Translations under genes and position numbers: made by a program
Notes under the pieces: generated by a model
The model's database searches: none
What the model was told of the DNA's origin: nothing
What the model saw: only the letters and a program-made list of their open reading frames with translations
Shown: in pieces, positions 13,955-24,949 of the stretch
Numbering within the stretch: position 1 is the first letter of the stretch
How the letters are laid out: every line of letters begins with the position of its first letter
NCBI GenBank assembly: GCA_014526335.1
Contig: JACTAT010000036.1
Location: 4,098,492-4,162,491, forward strand
DNA: 64,000 nt
Source: Chrysaora quinquecirrha
Lineage: Eukaryota > Cnidaria > Scyphozoa > Semaeostomeae > Pelagiidae
Reading direction: 5' to 3'

Positions 13955-16900
13955 ACTGCAAACTCGCAAGCAACCTAGCTAGAAAAAAGCAAGCAGACTA
14001 GCAAATGAGCAAGAAAGCAACCTTAAAAGGACCGAAAGTTGAATTTATTCAAGAATGGAATCGCAATCCTAAAAAAAACTGACTAACGCTTTATCTTTGT
14101 ACCTTGATTGCCAGCCTTTGGCTACACTAAATTCTCCAGTGCACTGTTTTTCCACTATTTTAAAGCTTTCGCCAGATAGGGGCTCAAAAACACTGCTGTT
14201 TTTCTTCAGGCAGGCAGGGATCTTGTAATCGTGGTCTACAAGTTGACGAGATGTTGATAATACACGGCCATCAACATTCACAGACAAACTCTCTAGTGAT
14301 TCATCATATTCTTTTCCAAAATCTAGGAGAGAAAATAACGAGAAAATTTGATAAGATAGTCCAAAGAGATCCTCCATGAACTTTGTACAACACAGCATTA
14401 CATATAGAGTGGATCAGACCAACACGATGACACGTTTTCTATTTCATTCTCATTTTCTAGCTATTTTTTTATTTTAAGAAAGCACAGCTCCGGGCCAGTT
14501 CTGAAGTTTCTTAATTGTCAACCCTATCTATTTCAGTTCTAAAAGTTCTAACAAGCAAAAGCCAAACGATCAGACGTTGTTGGTAAAACACTTCAGATCT
14601 TTCTTTACAAGCAATGTTTGACCGTTTAGTCACGTTGCAAAACATTTCTTGACAAACAGAATTCTTTCAGCAATGTTTTTGAAAGACTTGATCAGACAAC
14701 AAATGTTTCATGAGCAGTGTTTGGTGATGTCGCTAAATGGTCAAACAGTGAATTTCACAACCGAACCTCACATGTTTGACAAAGAATGTTTGATCGTCTT
14801 GCCAGGGCCGAAGATCCCAAAACAATGGAAAGTATTGATTACCGGGTCCAAGAAGAAGAGACTTTGTTCCTGATGATAACAGCAGAAAAATCTCCATTAA
14901 GTCATCCTTATCAACTTTGAAGGTCAATGCAATGAATATTGGATCCTTGATTTCACATTCGCAAGTGAACATGCTGAAATATAAATTAAATATTGTTGAA
15001 TACTTATGCCGAATACTTGCAATTAATTACACTCCATCAGCAAAGAGAGAATCATACTTATCGCTATTGAATTGAACCGCAAGGACGCTCTAGGTTGGAG
15101 CGATCTTAGGCCTTGGCTAAACGGTGAAACATAGTTTGTCAAACATCTGATATTTTGTCTTTGGTCATATCACATGATATTTCTTCATAGGAAGAATTTG
15201 CTTGAGACTGTTTATAAAACAAATCGATAAACATTGTTCATTTATTGTTAAGCTGAAAATGTTTGACGAGCAATGTTTTATGACGTGTCCAAACGGATAA
15301 ACTATTTTGCTCAACGGATGTTTCACCTACAAAGTTTGACCTTAATTTCAAGTCTGGTTTCGATGAGCGATAATTTCAATGAATGTAGGTCCCTGACCAA
15401 ACGATCAAACATTGTTGGTCAAACATCTGAAACTTGCTTGTCGAAGAAAACGTTTGATCGTCTGGCCACATCACAAATCATTGCTGCACACATTTTGCTT
15501 ACGGCAAGCAGAAGTGTTTTGAAATGTTTTTGAAGATTTCCAAAAACACTGAAAAAAGCAAGTTCTGCATGGCAACCAATTTTCTGCGACGTGACCAAAC
15601 GGTAACACATTAATTGAAAATAAAATCTCAAATGTTTGACCAACAATGTTTGATCGTTTGCCCCCGGCCTAATACCATATTACATGTACATAAAACGCAA
15701 GGCCCTTGCCAAACGGTCAAACATTGTTCATAAAGCAAATCTTAAATGTGCGACCAACAATGTTTGATCCTTTAGCCATGGCCTAATACCTTACATGAAA
15801 CAAATAATAATAACAAAATAATACAGATATTCATAGTGGAAGGCCTCAGTCACCCAAGAGTGCTTTACATGAGACATTCCTCTATCTAATCAACGGCAGT
15901 AGTTCATAACATGAAACTTATATATACATAAAATCCAAATAAATATTGTAATAACGTAAAGGAAATATAAGTTTACAAGAATCGTACTGTGATTCTTTGT
16001 ACTGCTAAATCGTGATTTGAAACGTAAAAAATCAAGACTCAAGTTTCCAGGTTCTTTCAACGCACGATGCTACTCAATTAGGTGTAAAAATATAGACTAA
16101 AACAATACCTTATATTAACTTGAGAATCTTTTATTTTTGAGTTGACAACTCCATTAATCTTTAAGCAGCCACCTCCTAAATACGCTTCTTCAGTGCAATA
16201 ACTAATTGCCCTGATCTGAATTCCTTCCTCCGGGCCAATTTGTTCAAATATATCGAAATTCGTTGGTTGTAGTTGTTGGCAGCTAAGATTTGTCCAAGGT
16301 GCATTGACTAATTTCTAAGAAAATAAACATACAGATAATGGTGCCATTTCATACATCAAAATTGGCGATCACATTAAATTTGATCACATAAAAATACAGT
16401 AAATTTAACTGGCGTATTGCAAAGAAAAGTATCTTAAAAGCTCCAATAAGCCAAATCTCTCTATATAGAGCCCCCGGGAGCGTGTCACAGTCATACATAA
16501 TAACACCGTAAGCTGAAGGGAGCGTGTCGCAGTCATAAAAAATAATACCGTACGCTGAAGGGAGCGGGTCACGGTCAAAAATAATAATACCGTACGCTGA
16601 AGGGAGCGTGTCACAGTCAAAAATAATAATACCGTACGCTGAAGGGAACGTGTCACAGTCAAAAATAATAATACCGTACGCTGAAGGGAGCGTGTCACAG
16701 TAAAAAAATAATAATACCGTACGCTGTACGCTGAAGGAGCGTGTCACAGTCAAAATAATAATACCGTACGCTGAAGGGAGCGTGTCACAGTCAAAAATAA
16801 TAATATCGTACGCTGAAGGGAGCGTGTCACAGTCAAAAATAATAATACCGTACGCTGAAGGGAGCGTGTCACAGTCAAAAATAATAATACCGTACGCTGA

Positions 16901-19900
16901 AGGGAGCGTGTCACAGTCAAAAATAATAATATCGTACGCTGAAGGGAGCGTGTCACAGTCAAAAATAATAATACCGTACGCTGAAGGGAGCGTGTCACAT
17001 TCATAAATAATAGCACCGTACGCTGAAGGGAGCGTGTCGCAGTCAGAAATAAAAACACCGTACGCTGAAGGGAGCGTGTCGCAGTCATAGATAATAACAC
17101 CGTACGCTGAAGGGAGCGTGTCGCAGTCATAGATAATAACACCGTACGCTGAAGGGAGCGTGTCGCAGTCATAAAATAAAAACACCGTACGCTGAAGGGA
17201 GCGTGTCGCAGTCATAAATAATAACACAGTACGCTGAAGGGAGCGTGTCGCAGTCATAAATAACAACACAGTGCGCTGAAGGGAGTGTGTCACAGTCATA
17301 AATAATAACATTGTACGCTGAAGGGAGCGTGTTGCAGTCATAAATAATAACACCGTACGCTGAAGGGAGCGTGTCGCAGTCATAAATAATAACACAGTAC
17401 GCTGAAGGGAGCGTGTCGCAGTCATAAATAACAACACAGTGCGCTGAAGGGAGTGTGTCACAGTCATAAATAATAACAGTCACAGTCATAAATAATAACA
17501 TTGTACGCTGAAGGGAGCGTGTTGCAGTCATAAATAATAACACCGTACGCTGAAGGGAGCGTGTCGCAGTCAGAAATAAAAACACCGTACGCTGAAGGGA
17601 GCGTGTCGCAGTCATAAATAATAACACAGTACGCTGAAGGGAGCGTGTCGCAGTCATAAATAACAACACAGTGCGCTGAAGGGAGTGTGTCACAGTCATA
17701 AATAATAACATTGTACGCTGAAGGGAGCGTGTTGCAGTCATAAATAATAACACCGTACGCTGAAGGGAGCGTGTCGCAGTCATAAATAATAACACAGTAC
17801 GCTGAAGGGAGCGTGTCGCAGTCATCAATAACAAGACAGTGCGCTGAAGGGAGTGTGTCACAGTCATAAATAATAACATTGTACGCTGAAGGGAGCGTGT
17901 TGCAGTCATAAATAATAACACCGTACGCTGAAGGGAGCGTGTTGCAGTCATAAATAAAAAACCCTACGCTGAAGAAAGCGTGTCGCAGTCATCTATACAT
18001 ATAAAACTAATATAAATCTATACATTGTATGCTGAATAACCAAATGTTAGAAAAAAATATCAAGTAATGAATTAAAACAACATTACAAAGTGGTACTTAC
18101 GTGTCCATTACAAAACAGGCCTTTGCCATAACCTTGACAGAATGACGTAACTATTGGAAGTTCTGTTGCAACATGAGGGTATAAATAAGACATAAGGAGA
18201 TGCCAAAATCTGAGAAAATGCGTGAAATTCGTTAGCTTATGGACATAAATACACGGGAAAAAAGTTGAAATTAAGAAGCAAATAGGAAGGAAGTTTTTAC
18301 AGAGGATTTCACAGAGTTATGTCAGTGTGAAAACGGTTTAAGTAAGATGTGTTCAACTTTATCACCGAAGGTTATTTGTGATCATTGAAAGAAAACGGAA
18401 GGCCACAAGCACGCGCAGAAGTTCTGTCTCTTGAAAGGAATGAAAGATGCGTAAGGGAACATGAAATTAGGAATGTCCGAATGGTATCAGCCATTGTTTA
18501 CGGAAAGCAAGACAGCGGGTGGATTTTCGCCCAAATAAATACAACTGTTATAAGAAGCTTTTTTAGATATAAGGGGCTATAGCAGTAAAGACAAAATGTT
18601 TGGCCAACAATGTTTGATACCGTAAAATAATAATACCAGGGCCAGGGCCAGGGCCTAAAAAATTAAAATAGTGAAAAAATTTCATTGCATACCAGGGCCA
18701 GTGCCAGGGCCTAAATAATTAAAATAGTGAAAAAATTTCATTGCATACCTATTCTGATGCTGTGTAAAATTCTCCTTTCCTTGAGTTTCCATGACCCAGC
18801 CAGGTGCGAATATTGCCGCGGATAAATCGTGTTGACGTATAACTTGCAATGCCTTTCAAAGATAAGGCAATCGAAATCAATAATTTCCTAGTAATGGCAG
18901 CAAATCAGATAAAGGTATCAGGCCCTACAAGATTGGGGTTTTTATACAATAACTCCCGTTACTACCGACAAGACCTCTAAAACGTAGGAAAAAAGGCTTG
19001 GAATATAAAGAATGAGAAGGAAAAAGCCTTACTCTAAGAAAATGCTTGGCAAAGTTAAATATTAGTACCTTTTGAAACATAGTTGTCGTTTGTCTTGTCT
19101 CACGGTGTGGTGTCTCTGCCTTACTTTTATAATTTTGCTTCTCCGCTGCAAGAAGCCAATGTCTTTTCTTCCTATCTATTACTTAGAATATTAGATGAGG
19201 CTATGCTTACCAGATAGGTGTTCCAGCCACCTCCACCAAAGCAACCTCTGCCAAAACAATCCACACCAACGTAGACATCAAATTTACGGGTTTCTCCAGC
19301 AAAATGGCTGATTTTGACAACTGTTCCACTGACCAAGTATAATTCAGGAAGATTCCATCACAAGCGTCAAAGAAAAGACTAAAAATATACAAATATACGT
19401 GTTAATAAAGGGTCCACAACAGTCTCCCAAATACTTACGTTTACTAAGACATTTTCCAGAACGGACATCTACAAAAAAGAAAGCTGCGAAAAAACCTACT
19501 TTCAAGAGTATCTACACTCCTCAGAGTATAAGCGTCAGAGAAACAGACCGAAACAATTGACAAGTGTCAGAAACAGCCTTGATAAATAAGAATATATTTA
19601 CTCAGTTTGAAGCAAGCAATAGCCACAGCTAGCAGAGAATATTTGCACATGAAACTCGACACCAAACAAATCTTCTTGCAAAAAACTGATGTATTACCAT
19701 ATGAATAGTATGGCTTACCTGTTTTTTGAATTGAGTTCGTTTTGCCAGTCCAAGAGTCCTTTATTTGTAACACTATCATACCAAATCACTTCACTGTCTG
19801 GTCTTGAATGATGCATCAACTTTGTAAGAAAACTGACAAAGGCAACTAGATTGCTAACTTGTGATTCCTGTAAAGAAAAATTAACAGTTTTTAGAAAAGC

Positions 19901-21621
19901 ACAGACAAAGAAAAGCAGATAGCAAGCAAGCAAGCATATTTATTTCCTAATGCAGGTTTGGGCTATTGGCAGCACTACTGGTGCTGTGGACCTGGGACTC
20001 TGATATTCTATAATGGATACTCTGGGTAATCATTTACTGACCTTGGAAGGATGGACAGCTGAGATGAATGAAGGCTTATTGAAAGTGGTCCCAATGAGAC
20101 TCAAACAAGACCTTAGGATGGTGAGACAAGCCCCTTGACCACTCGTCCAAAGCACCTCTCAATGAAAAAAAAACAGAAGAACTCTGAACATACTTGGAAA
20201 ACGTTTTCTCTAACGTCTCTCTGAGTATAAACAGAATACACATGGCAACACAAATGACTGAAGCCATATAAAGATATGGAAAAAAATGCACCATTTGACA
20301 TAGCAAAGCAAGATTGGCAATTTATCCTAGAAAAATAAGCACAATAGAAGACACTAATGTTAAATTCTCTTAATCATCTTAGTCAAAGTGATTTTCTAGG
20401 TCTTAAAGGTAATCAGCAGTGCAGGAAGCATGGAGGCAGCAGGGGCAATTGCCCCCCCCTTGCCCTCATGAAAATTGTGAAATTCTTTGATTTTCCTATT
20501 GTTATGCCCTGAATTTGTTGCTTCTGCCCACACTGCCTGGTGCCCCGATACCTTGCTTTGGCACCTTTTAACTGTTGGCTTGTGGATAGTGGCCAGGACA
20601 AGAGATTTGAACCTGCAACCTCACAATCCTGAGACAAGTCCCTTGACCACTGGGCTACACCACCCTGAGTAATCATTAAATGAAATCAGAGGATGGACAG
20701 CTGATTTGACTGTAGTTTTTTGGATAGTCTCTGACATGATTCAGTAAGCACCCTGCATGACTCGTTGTACATGCAGGTTTGTTAGGATATTTAAAGAAGA
20801 TTTCACTTTGAATAATAAGCAACAATAGAAGCTAAACTCACTGCTATCACATTTTCAATGTTGATCAACCATCCATCAAAGTTATAGTAGCAGGAGATAT
20901 CAACTAACTGTTTTGCAAATCTTTTGTAAAATGCCTCATCTTTGAGTATATCAGAGCAATACTGAGCACCATCATCCCATTCTGTTATGAAAGTTCCAAG
21001 GACTTTTACGCCATGTCTATGACCAGCATTTATCCAGCATGGTGGTGGTATGGTTACAATATTGTGACTAAAGTAGACAAATATATCAATGAAATTCCAA
21101 TGGGTAATTCTGTAGCAAGTTGTGGAGTTGTAGCCTTGTATGAATCTGGAAAGATAAAAATATCAGTTTAAAATTAACTGGGTTGCTAGGGGGAAATTTC
21201 AGGGTAGCGAGATGGAGGCATATAAAAAATCTGCTCTCTGCTCTCTGCTTTTAAGGTGGTGTGGCCAAGTGGTCCACGCCAGTACGCCAATAAAATTTCG
21301 AACTCCATGCCTGAGATCTCTGGCGTAGGCTACATGGAATGCACACTGGCAAAATTTGAAATTCCTTCTGACGCAGCATTGGAAAGAAGTGATCTGTCAT
21401 TTCTAACCATAATAATACCTATCCTCTCTATATCCTCCTTGCATATCATGGCAAACTAAAGTCTTTGGCTTGCCAGGATACAGTCTTTTCGTTGGCCTCT
21501 TTGGGACAGTTGCAACACAGAAAGAGCCAGCATCATTTGGACTTGGAGCAAACCAGTTGAAAACATCTTTTAATGTTCTAAGGGGCTGTGAAACAGGCAA
21601 AGATATATCTTGTTCTAACAT
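11620..21621 (-). CDS. ENGASE: endo-beta-N-acetylglucosaminidase, cytosolic, GH85 (multi-exon)
   Basis: ENGASE cleaves the chitobiose core of free N-glycans in the cytosol. Exons, 5' to 3': 21419-21621, 20842-21145, 19719-19867, 19211-19378, 18749-18852, 18101-18209, 16109-16314, 14843-14973, 14103-14322, 12746-12792, 11620-11898. Recognisable blocks are LVCHDMQGGYREDR, then HRHGVKVLGTFITEWDDG, then FDGWLINIEN with the family's catalytic Asn and Glu in INIE, then EVIWYDSV, AAIFAPGW, IVTSFCQGYG and a C-terminal beta-sandwich part ending NRYRVVNLDIP. Splice phases agree between successive exons, with two exceptions. Exon 4 lacks one base (see findings). One small exon between 14103 and 12792 was not found: exon 9 ends in phase 2 and the 47 bp exon starts in phase 1. 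The start codon is the first ATG in frame; the same frame is open upstream without an ATG, so a 5' exon is possible. The gene is head to head with the MFSD6-like gene. Confidence 0.93.
11899..12745. other. last ENGASE intron
   Basis: This is the intron between the 47 bp exon (ending 12746) and the terminal exon (starting 11898). It has a short TA-rich run near 12,572-12,590. No further coding sequence is recognised. Confidence 0.5.
12793..14102. other. ENGASE intron(s) with an undetected small exon
   Basis: Phase arithmetic implies that one more minus-strand exon lies here, covering the part of the C-terminal domain before the FHLGEIK block. It was not found by eye. The stretch also holds the (CAAG)n microsatellite listed separately. 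Confidence 0.4.
13648..14020. repeat. CAAG/CAAA-type tetranucleotide microsatellite
   Basis: About 370 bp dominated by the step AAGC/CAAG with point variants. A nearly pure run of CAAG lies around 13,913-13,952, next to a short CAGC run. It lies in an ENGASE intron. The leucine/alanine/cysteine-rich frame read through it is an artefact of the repeat. Confidence 0.95.
14561..14803. mobile_element. MITE with GATCAAACATTGTTGG-type ends (copy 1)
   Basis: The left end reads GCCAAACGATCAGACGTTG and the right end AATGTTTGATCGTCTTGCC, which are inverted matches. The interior has further ATGTTTGA words. It lies in an ENGASE intron only ~40 bp from exon 14843-14973. It is the same family as the copies near 15.1-15.8 kb and 29.9 kb. 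Confidence 0.65.
15116..15777. mobile_element. cluster of MITEs with GATCAAACATTGTTGG termini
   Basis: The clearest member spans about 15,397-15,660. Its left end reads CAAACGATCAAACATTGTTG and its right end CAACAATGTTTGATCGTTTG, exact reverse complements. A short copy with little interior spans 15,709-15,777. A diverged copy begins near 15,116 with CTAAACGGTGAAACATAG. No open frame suggests a transposase, so these are non-autonomous. Confidence 0.8.
15778..16108. other. ENGASE intron remainder
   Basis: AT-rich intron between the MITE cluster and the exon ending at 16109. No coding, RNA or repeat signal is recognised. Confidence 0.4.
16478..17985. repeat. 42 bp minisatellite in an ENGASE intron
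   Basis: About 36 tandem units of ~42 bp, each holding the core ACGCTGAAGGGAGCGTGTC followed by an AATAATAA-type stretch. The array falls entirely between exons 18101-18209 and 16109-16314. Because 42 is a multiple of three, long frames stay open on both strands (up to 372 codons); these are not genes. Higher-order structure is visible: blocks of several units recur as a set around 17,200-17,900. Confidence 0.97.
18595..18748. repeat. short tandem duplication next to an ENGASE splice donor
   Basis: A ~58-60 bp segment that includes the GTATGC donor context and a CCAGGGCC-rich part is present twice in tandem (about 18,630-18,690 and 18,690-18,748). The real donor of exon 18749-18852 is at the right end and a donor-like copy lies inside the intron. 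A fragment of the MITE family (TTTGGCCAACAATGTTTGAT) is adjacent at ~18,600-18,625. Confidence 0.75.
20413..20672 (-). mobile_element. tRNA-derived SINE
   Basis: Read on the minus strand, the element starts with a tRNA-like head. It has an A-box-like GTAGCCCAGTGG at 20648-20659 and a B-box GGTTCAAATC at 20605-20614, correctly ordered and spaced for RNA polymerase III. It continues into a non-tRNA body that ends near a G-rich tract at ~20,450. The body resembles sequence at 63,385-63,505. It lies in the ENGASE intron between exons 2 and 3. Confidence 0.75.
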
Positions 21622-21938
21622 TTCATTTCGCTCCAGAATAAAAACGTTGACAATGTTTCTGGAAATTCTTTTCCCGTCTTTTTGTTGTTGTTGTTTCAGC
21701 TTTTGTTGTTGCAGTTGTTGTTGTTGTTGTGTTATTTGTCATGTAAATAAAGCAAACTTTCTTCAAACAGGGAAAGCAAAAGGCCAACGCCAACGGCATA
21801 CTAATTTCTTCTGACAAAAGGTGTCCAGTTGTGTGGCAAAAACAGCTGTAAACGTGGCAGAAATACGCACATTACCCAAATGAATGTATGTAAATTAACT
21901 GTACTTGAAGTTTATTAAAGTACATTGCAACTTTCGGA
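21622..21938. promoter_or_regulatory. divergent promoter between ENGASE and the MFSD6-like gene
   Basis: The two start codons face away from each other, 317 bp apart, so this stretch must hold both 5' UTRs and, unless distal exons exist, both promoters. It contains a GTT/CAA-rich low-complexity part at ~21,680-21,730. On the ENGASE side a short upstream frame with its own ATG closes two bases before the ENGASE ATG, a possible uORF. Confidence 0.55.
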
Positions 21939-23775
21939 ATGAATTCTGAAGAAGAACAAGACAAACAAGATGACCATGCCCAAAAGAGCAGCCAACAGAC
22001 GGAAGGCCTAGGCTCTTCTGGAGGAAAAACCAGCCGGCATAAATGGACAATGAAGAAAAGACGCAAGTTTTTCAAGAAAAGAAGAATGATAAAAGAAGAG
22101 GAGGTGTCAAAAACTGGATATGTATTAACACCCGCACGCGCTTATGCGTTTAATTTCTTCCTGTTCAGTGCAGTTGGCAGTCTTATGCCATTTATGCCAA
22201 TATTTTATGGTCTTCTTGGGTTCAGCTCCCTTGAAAATGGACTACTGTATGCAGTGAGGCCTCTTATTTCATTCTGGTGTGGTCCGTTAATCGCCTCTGC
22301 AGCCACAAACACACGATACAGATCACTAATACTTTTTCTATGTGTGGCAGGTGCTGTAGCAAGCACTTTCTGCATATCTGTTGTTCAATCCAATGATGCT
22401 GATGTGGGAATATTGGCATCCTCCTCTTGTCCAGACAAAGGAATTGAAACTCCCTTCCCTATTGTCAAGTTTCAAGAATCAATGCTTACGACTGGTAATC
22501 TTATCAACAAGTTTGAATGATTCACTGAAAATCCACCAAAAGTCCTACTCAGAGTAACAGAACATACCCAAATACATGGAAAGCATTTCTCAGTCATTCT
22601 GGCAAAGTATTCTATCACAAGCTCAAACAAGGGATTGTCCTGCAAAATTTGTTTTTGTACATTCTTGGCCTTACAGTTGTGAGCGAGTTTTTCCTGAGTC
22701 CAACACTACATATCGCGCAAGCTTTAATAAAACACAGCCGGAACCAGTCATTCTTCAGTAATATTTGCCTGAACAGAATTTTCAGCAAAGTTGGCATGAT
22801 AGTTTCTGCAATAACAATATCATTTGTTGCCTGGAAATACAAATGCTTGTTCCGCAATGTACACTACTTCTACTTTCATTTCTATGGCTTTTTGGCAACT
22901 GGCTGCATAACTGCATTGGTAGCATTGCTGCTTCCAAGGGAGACACCTCTTAAGAATTCATTCTTCAAGTCAATAAGCAATGGTTGTTGTTATGCTTTGT
23001 CAAGTTGGAGTAACGCTGGGTATATCTTTGGTCTGTGGGTTGCAGGGATCGCAGAAGGGGCAATCAATGCATACCTATTATGGTTTGCTGCAAGCAATGG
23101 TGCAAATGAAATGGTGATTGGCATGCTTGTCACAATAGCAATAATGACTGACTTAATCCTGCATTGGTCTGTTGGGATGTCCACCAAATGGATTGGATAC
23201 TCAGGATTGCTTTGTTTTGGCATCTTCTTAATGAGCATACAATTCTTCATACTAACTATGATCAACAACCCTCTGTATCTAATACCGGCTCAACTGCTTA
23301 GTGGTTTAGCAAGTTCCTGCATAAAAAGTTCCTTTATAAGCTGTGCACAGTCTAATGGAAGCAAAGAAATGGAGAAAGTTCTATTTTTTGTCTTTCAAAG
23401 TGCATATCTTGGATTGGGCTTAGGACTCGGTGGTATCTTTGTTTCAATGCCATATTACGTATTTGGCCCAAGGAAAACCTTTGCTTCATTGTCAATATTT
23501 ACAGCTGCATACACAGTCTTGCATATCCTGATTCAATGTATCTCATGTAAATGTGGGAGGAAGAGACCCAGAAAGGAAAGTACACTAAAGTTGCTACTTG
23601 TGAAGCAAACAATGGTGATTGGCTTGTTGATGCCCTTGAGGAAGATGAACTCCGAGATTTGAAAGAGGATTTCATTGTAATTGATGAGAACCCAGAGAGC
23701 CCTGTTGAAGATAATTGCCCTAATAACAATGAAGATGTCACTGAAATAGACATGAAGACTCTTGCAGTAGAATAA
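21939..23775 (+). CDS. MFSD6-like major facilitator transporter, frame interrupted twice
   Basis: Predicted 12-TM membrane protein of the MFS_1-like (MFSD6) group; the substrate is unknown. The N-terminus (from 21939) is hydrophilic and basic (KWTMKKRRKFFKKRR), followed by TM1-TM3 (AFNFFLFSAVGSLMPFMPIF; a PLISFWCGPLIAS stretch). A second frame from about 22,530 carries TVVSEFFLSPTLHIAQAL, matching the family's conserved segment, and then eight more hydrophobic segments. A third frame from about 23,551 gives an acidic tail ending DMKTLAVE at 23775, with AATAAA at 23771-23776. The first switch (22,495-22,600) falls in a hydrophilic loop and could be a small intron, for example from the GTAATC or GTTTGA donor. 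The second (~23,551-23,620) needs only one missing base. Hydrophobicity and composition are continuous, so a functional gene with sequence errors is likelier than a pseudogene. Confidence 0.82.
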
Positions 23776-24559
23776 ATATTTAGGAAAAGAAAGGGAGATA
23801 GCAGAAAGGGGTAGCCTATTGGCCCCTGAAAGTGACAAAACCCATTAAACAGGCTATGCACTCTTCCATTCAATTTTACTTGATCAAAGTTCTCCTATAA
23901 TGGGGGGGGGCATAATTTGTGCAAAATTCCGGGCCTCTTCTCGCATGTTTGCTACAGAGGCATTTGCCCACCAGTCCACTTTGTCTATTTTCTATTGTTC
24001 TGAAGAATAGCATCTGTTCCTTTTCATAAAACAACAATAGAATGCCTTCAAGTCAGTCAAGATGCCTATCCAGGCAATATGCCATACAAACACCCTGGTA
24101 AAACATTAAGCGAGTTTAAACTTTCCTCAGCAAAAATTCATTTTGGAACAAGCCCCCTCCCTCAAAAGGATGTACACCTCCATTGAATAAGTATTCCAAC
24201 CCCAGCCAAAGCTCATAGGATTACACTTCTGCCATTTTGCAGAAATTGTAGATATTTATTTAATAGCCCCGAGTAAATGCATACGTTTAAGACTGTAGCT
24301 GCAGTTTTTTTGGATCTTAATGTTAACTTATTTTCATACATATTTTCACGTGCTTTTTGCGTAGTAGATCAGAGATAGTAGTTCATGACGAAAAGCTTTT
24401 AGGGTTTTGTAGTACTTTTCCTACATGATTTGATATGCAGACGCTAGTAAATTTTCTAAAGCTGATAATTTCCGATTATTTTTCAGTAGTATTGTAATAG
24501 AATTACGAGTTAGAAGCTTTCTTCGTTTATTTCGCTTTCTTGACTCTCGTTCTTTTCCA
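23776..24559. other. intergenic spacer 3' of the MFSD6-like gene
   Basis: Contains a G run at ~23,902-23,910 and a TE-like stretch. No exon is recognised. Confidence 0.4.
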
Positions 24560-24949
24560 GCATGCTTCCGGGGGGTACTTCATTGTTCAAATGACAAGAC
24601 GTGCCGCCCAGTTTTTCCAAACCCACCCATATCTACCGTTAAATTCTGTTTCTCGTGGTACCCATGTATAGAAAAAACAACGAAATTTTTTACCCATTTG
24701 TACCAATATCTCAAATGTTTGAACCCAATTTAACACCTGAGGTCAACTTTAAATGCGGCGGAAAGGCATTTGCGCTGAAAACTAAAACGCGCTTTGTATC
24801 AGGCGTTTCAAAGCAATATTTTACTACCCATGTGTAGAGATTCTTAACGAAAAATCGACCCATATGTAGGGAAATTGGCGCTGAAAACTTACCCATTTGG
24901 GCGGCACGTCTAGTATAAAGAACAATGGAAGTACCCCCCCTGGGCATGC
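24560..24949. mobile_element. 390 bp MITE with ~50 bp terminal inverted repeats
   Basis: The left end reads GCATGCTTCCGGGGGGTACT and the complement of the right end reads GCATGCCCAGGGGGGGTACT. Both are followed inward by CATTGTTC and then GACGTGCCGCCCA. GCATGC is palindromic, so it may be either the outermost TIR bases or a 6 bp target duplication. The interior repeats ACCCATNTGTA-like words and has no transposase frame. Confidence 0.85.

Noticed and set aside
13773..13973. Leu/Ala/Cys-rich hydrophobic frame that looks like a membrane protein
   Set aside because: Translation of the CAAG microsatellite.
16349..17951. Frames of up to 372 codons on the minus strand and 74 on the plus strand
   Set aside because: They are translations of the 42 bp minisatellite inside an ENGASE intron; the period is a multiple of three, so stops are rare by construction.
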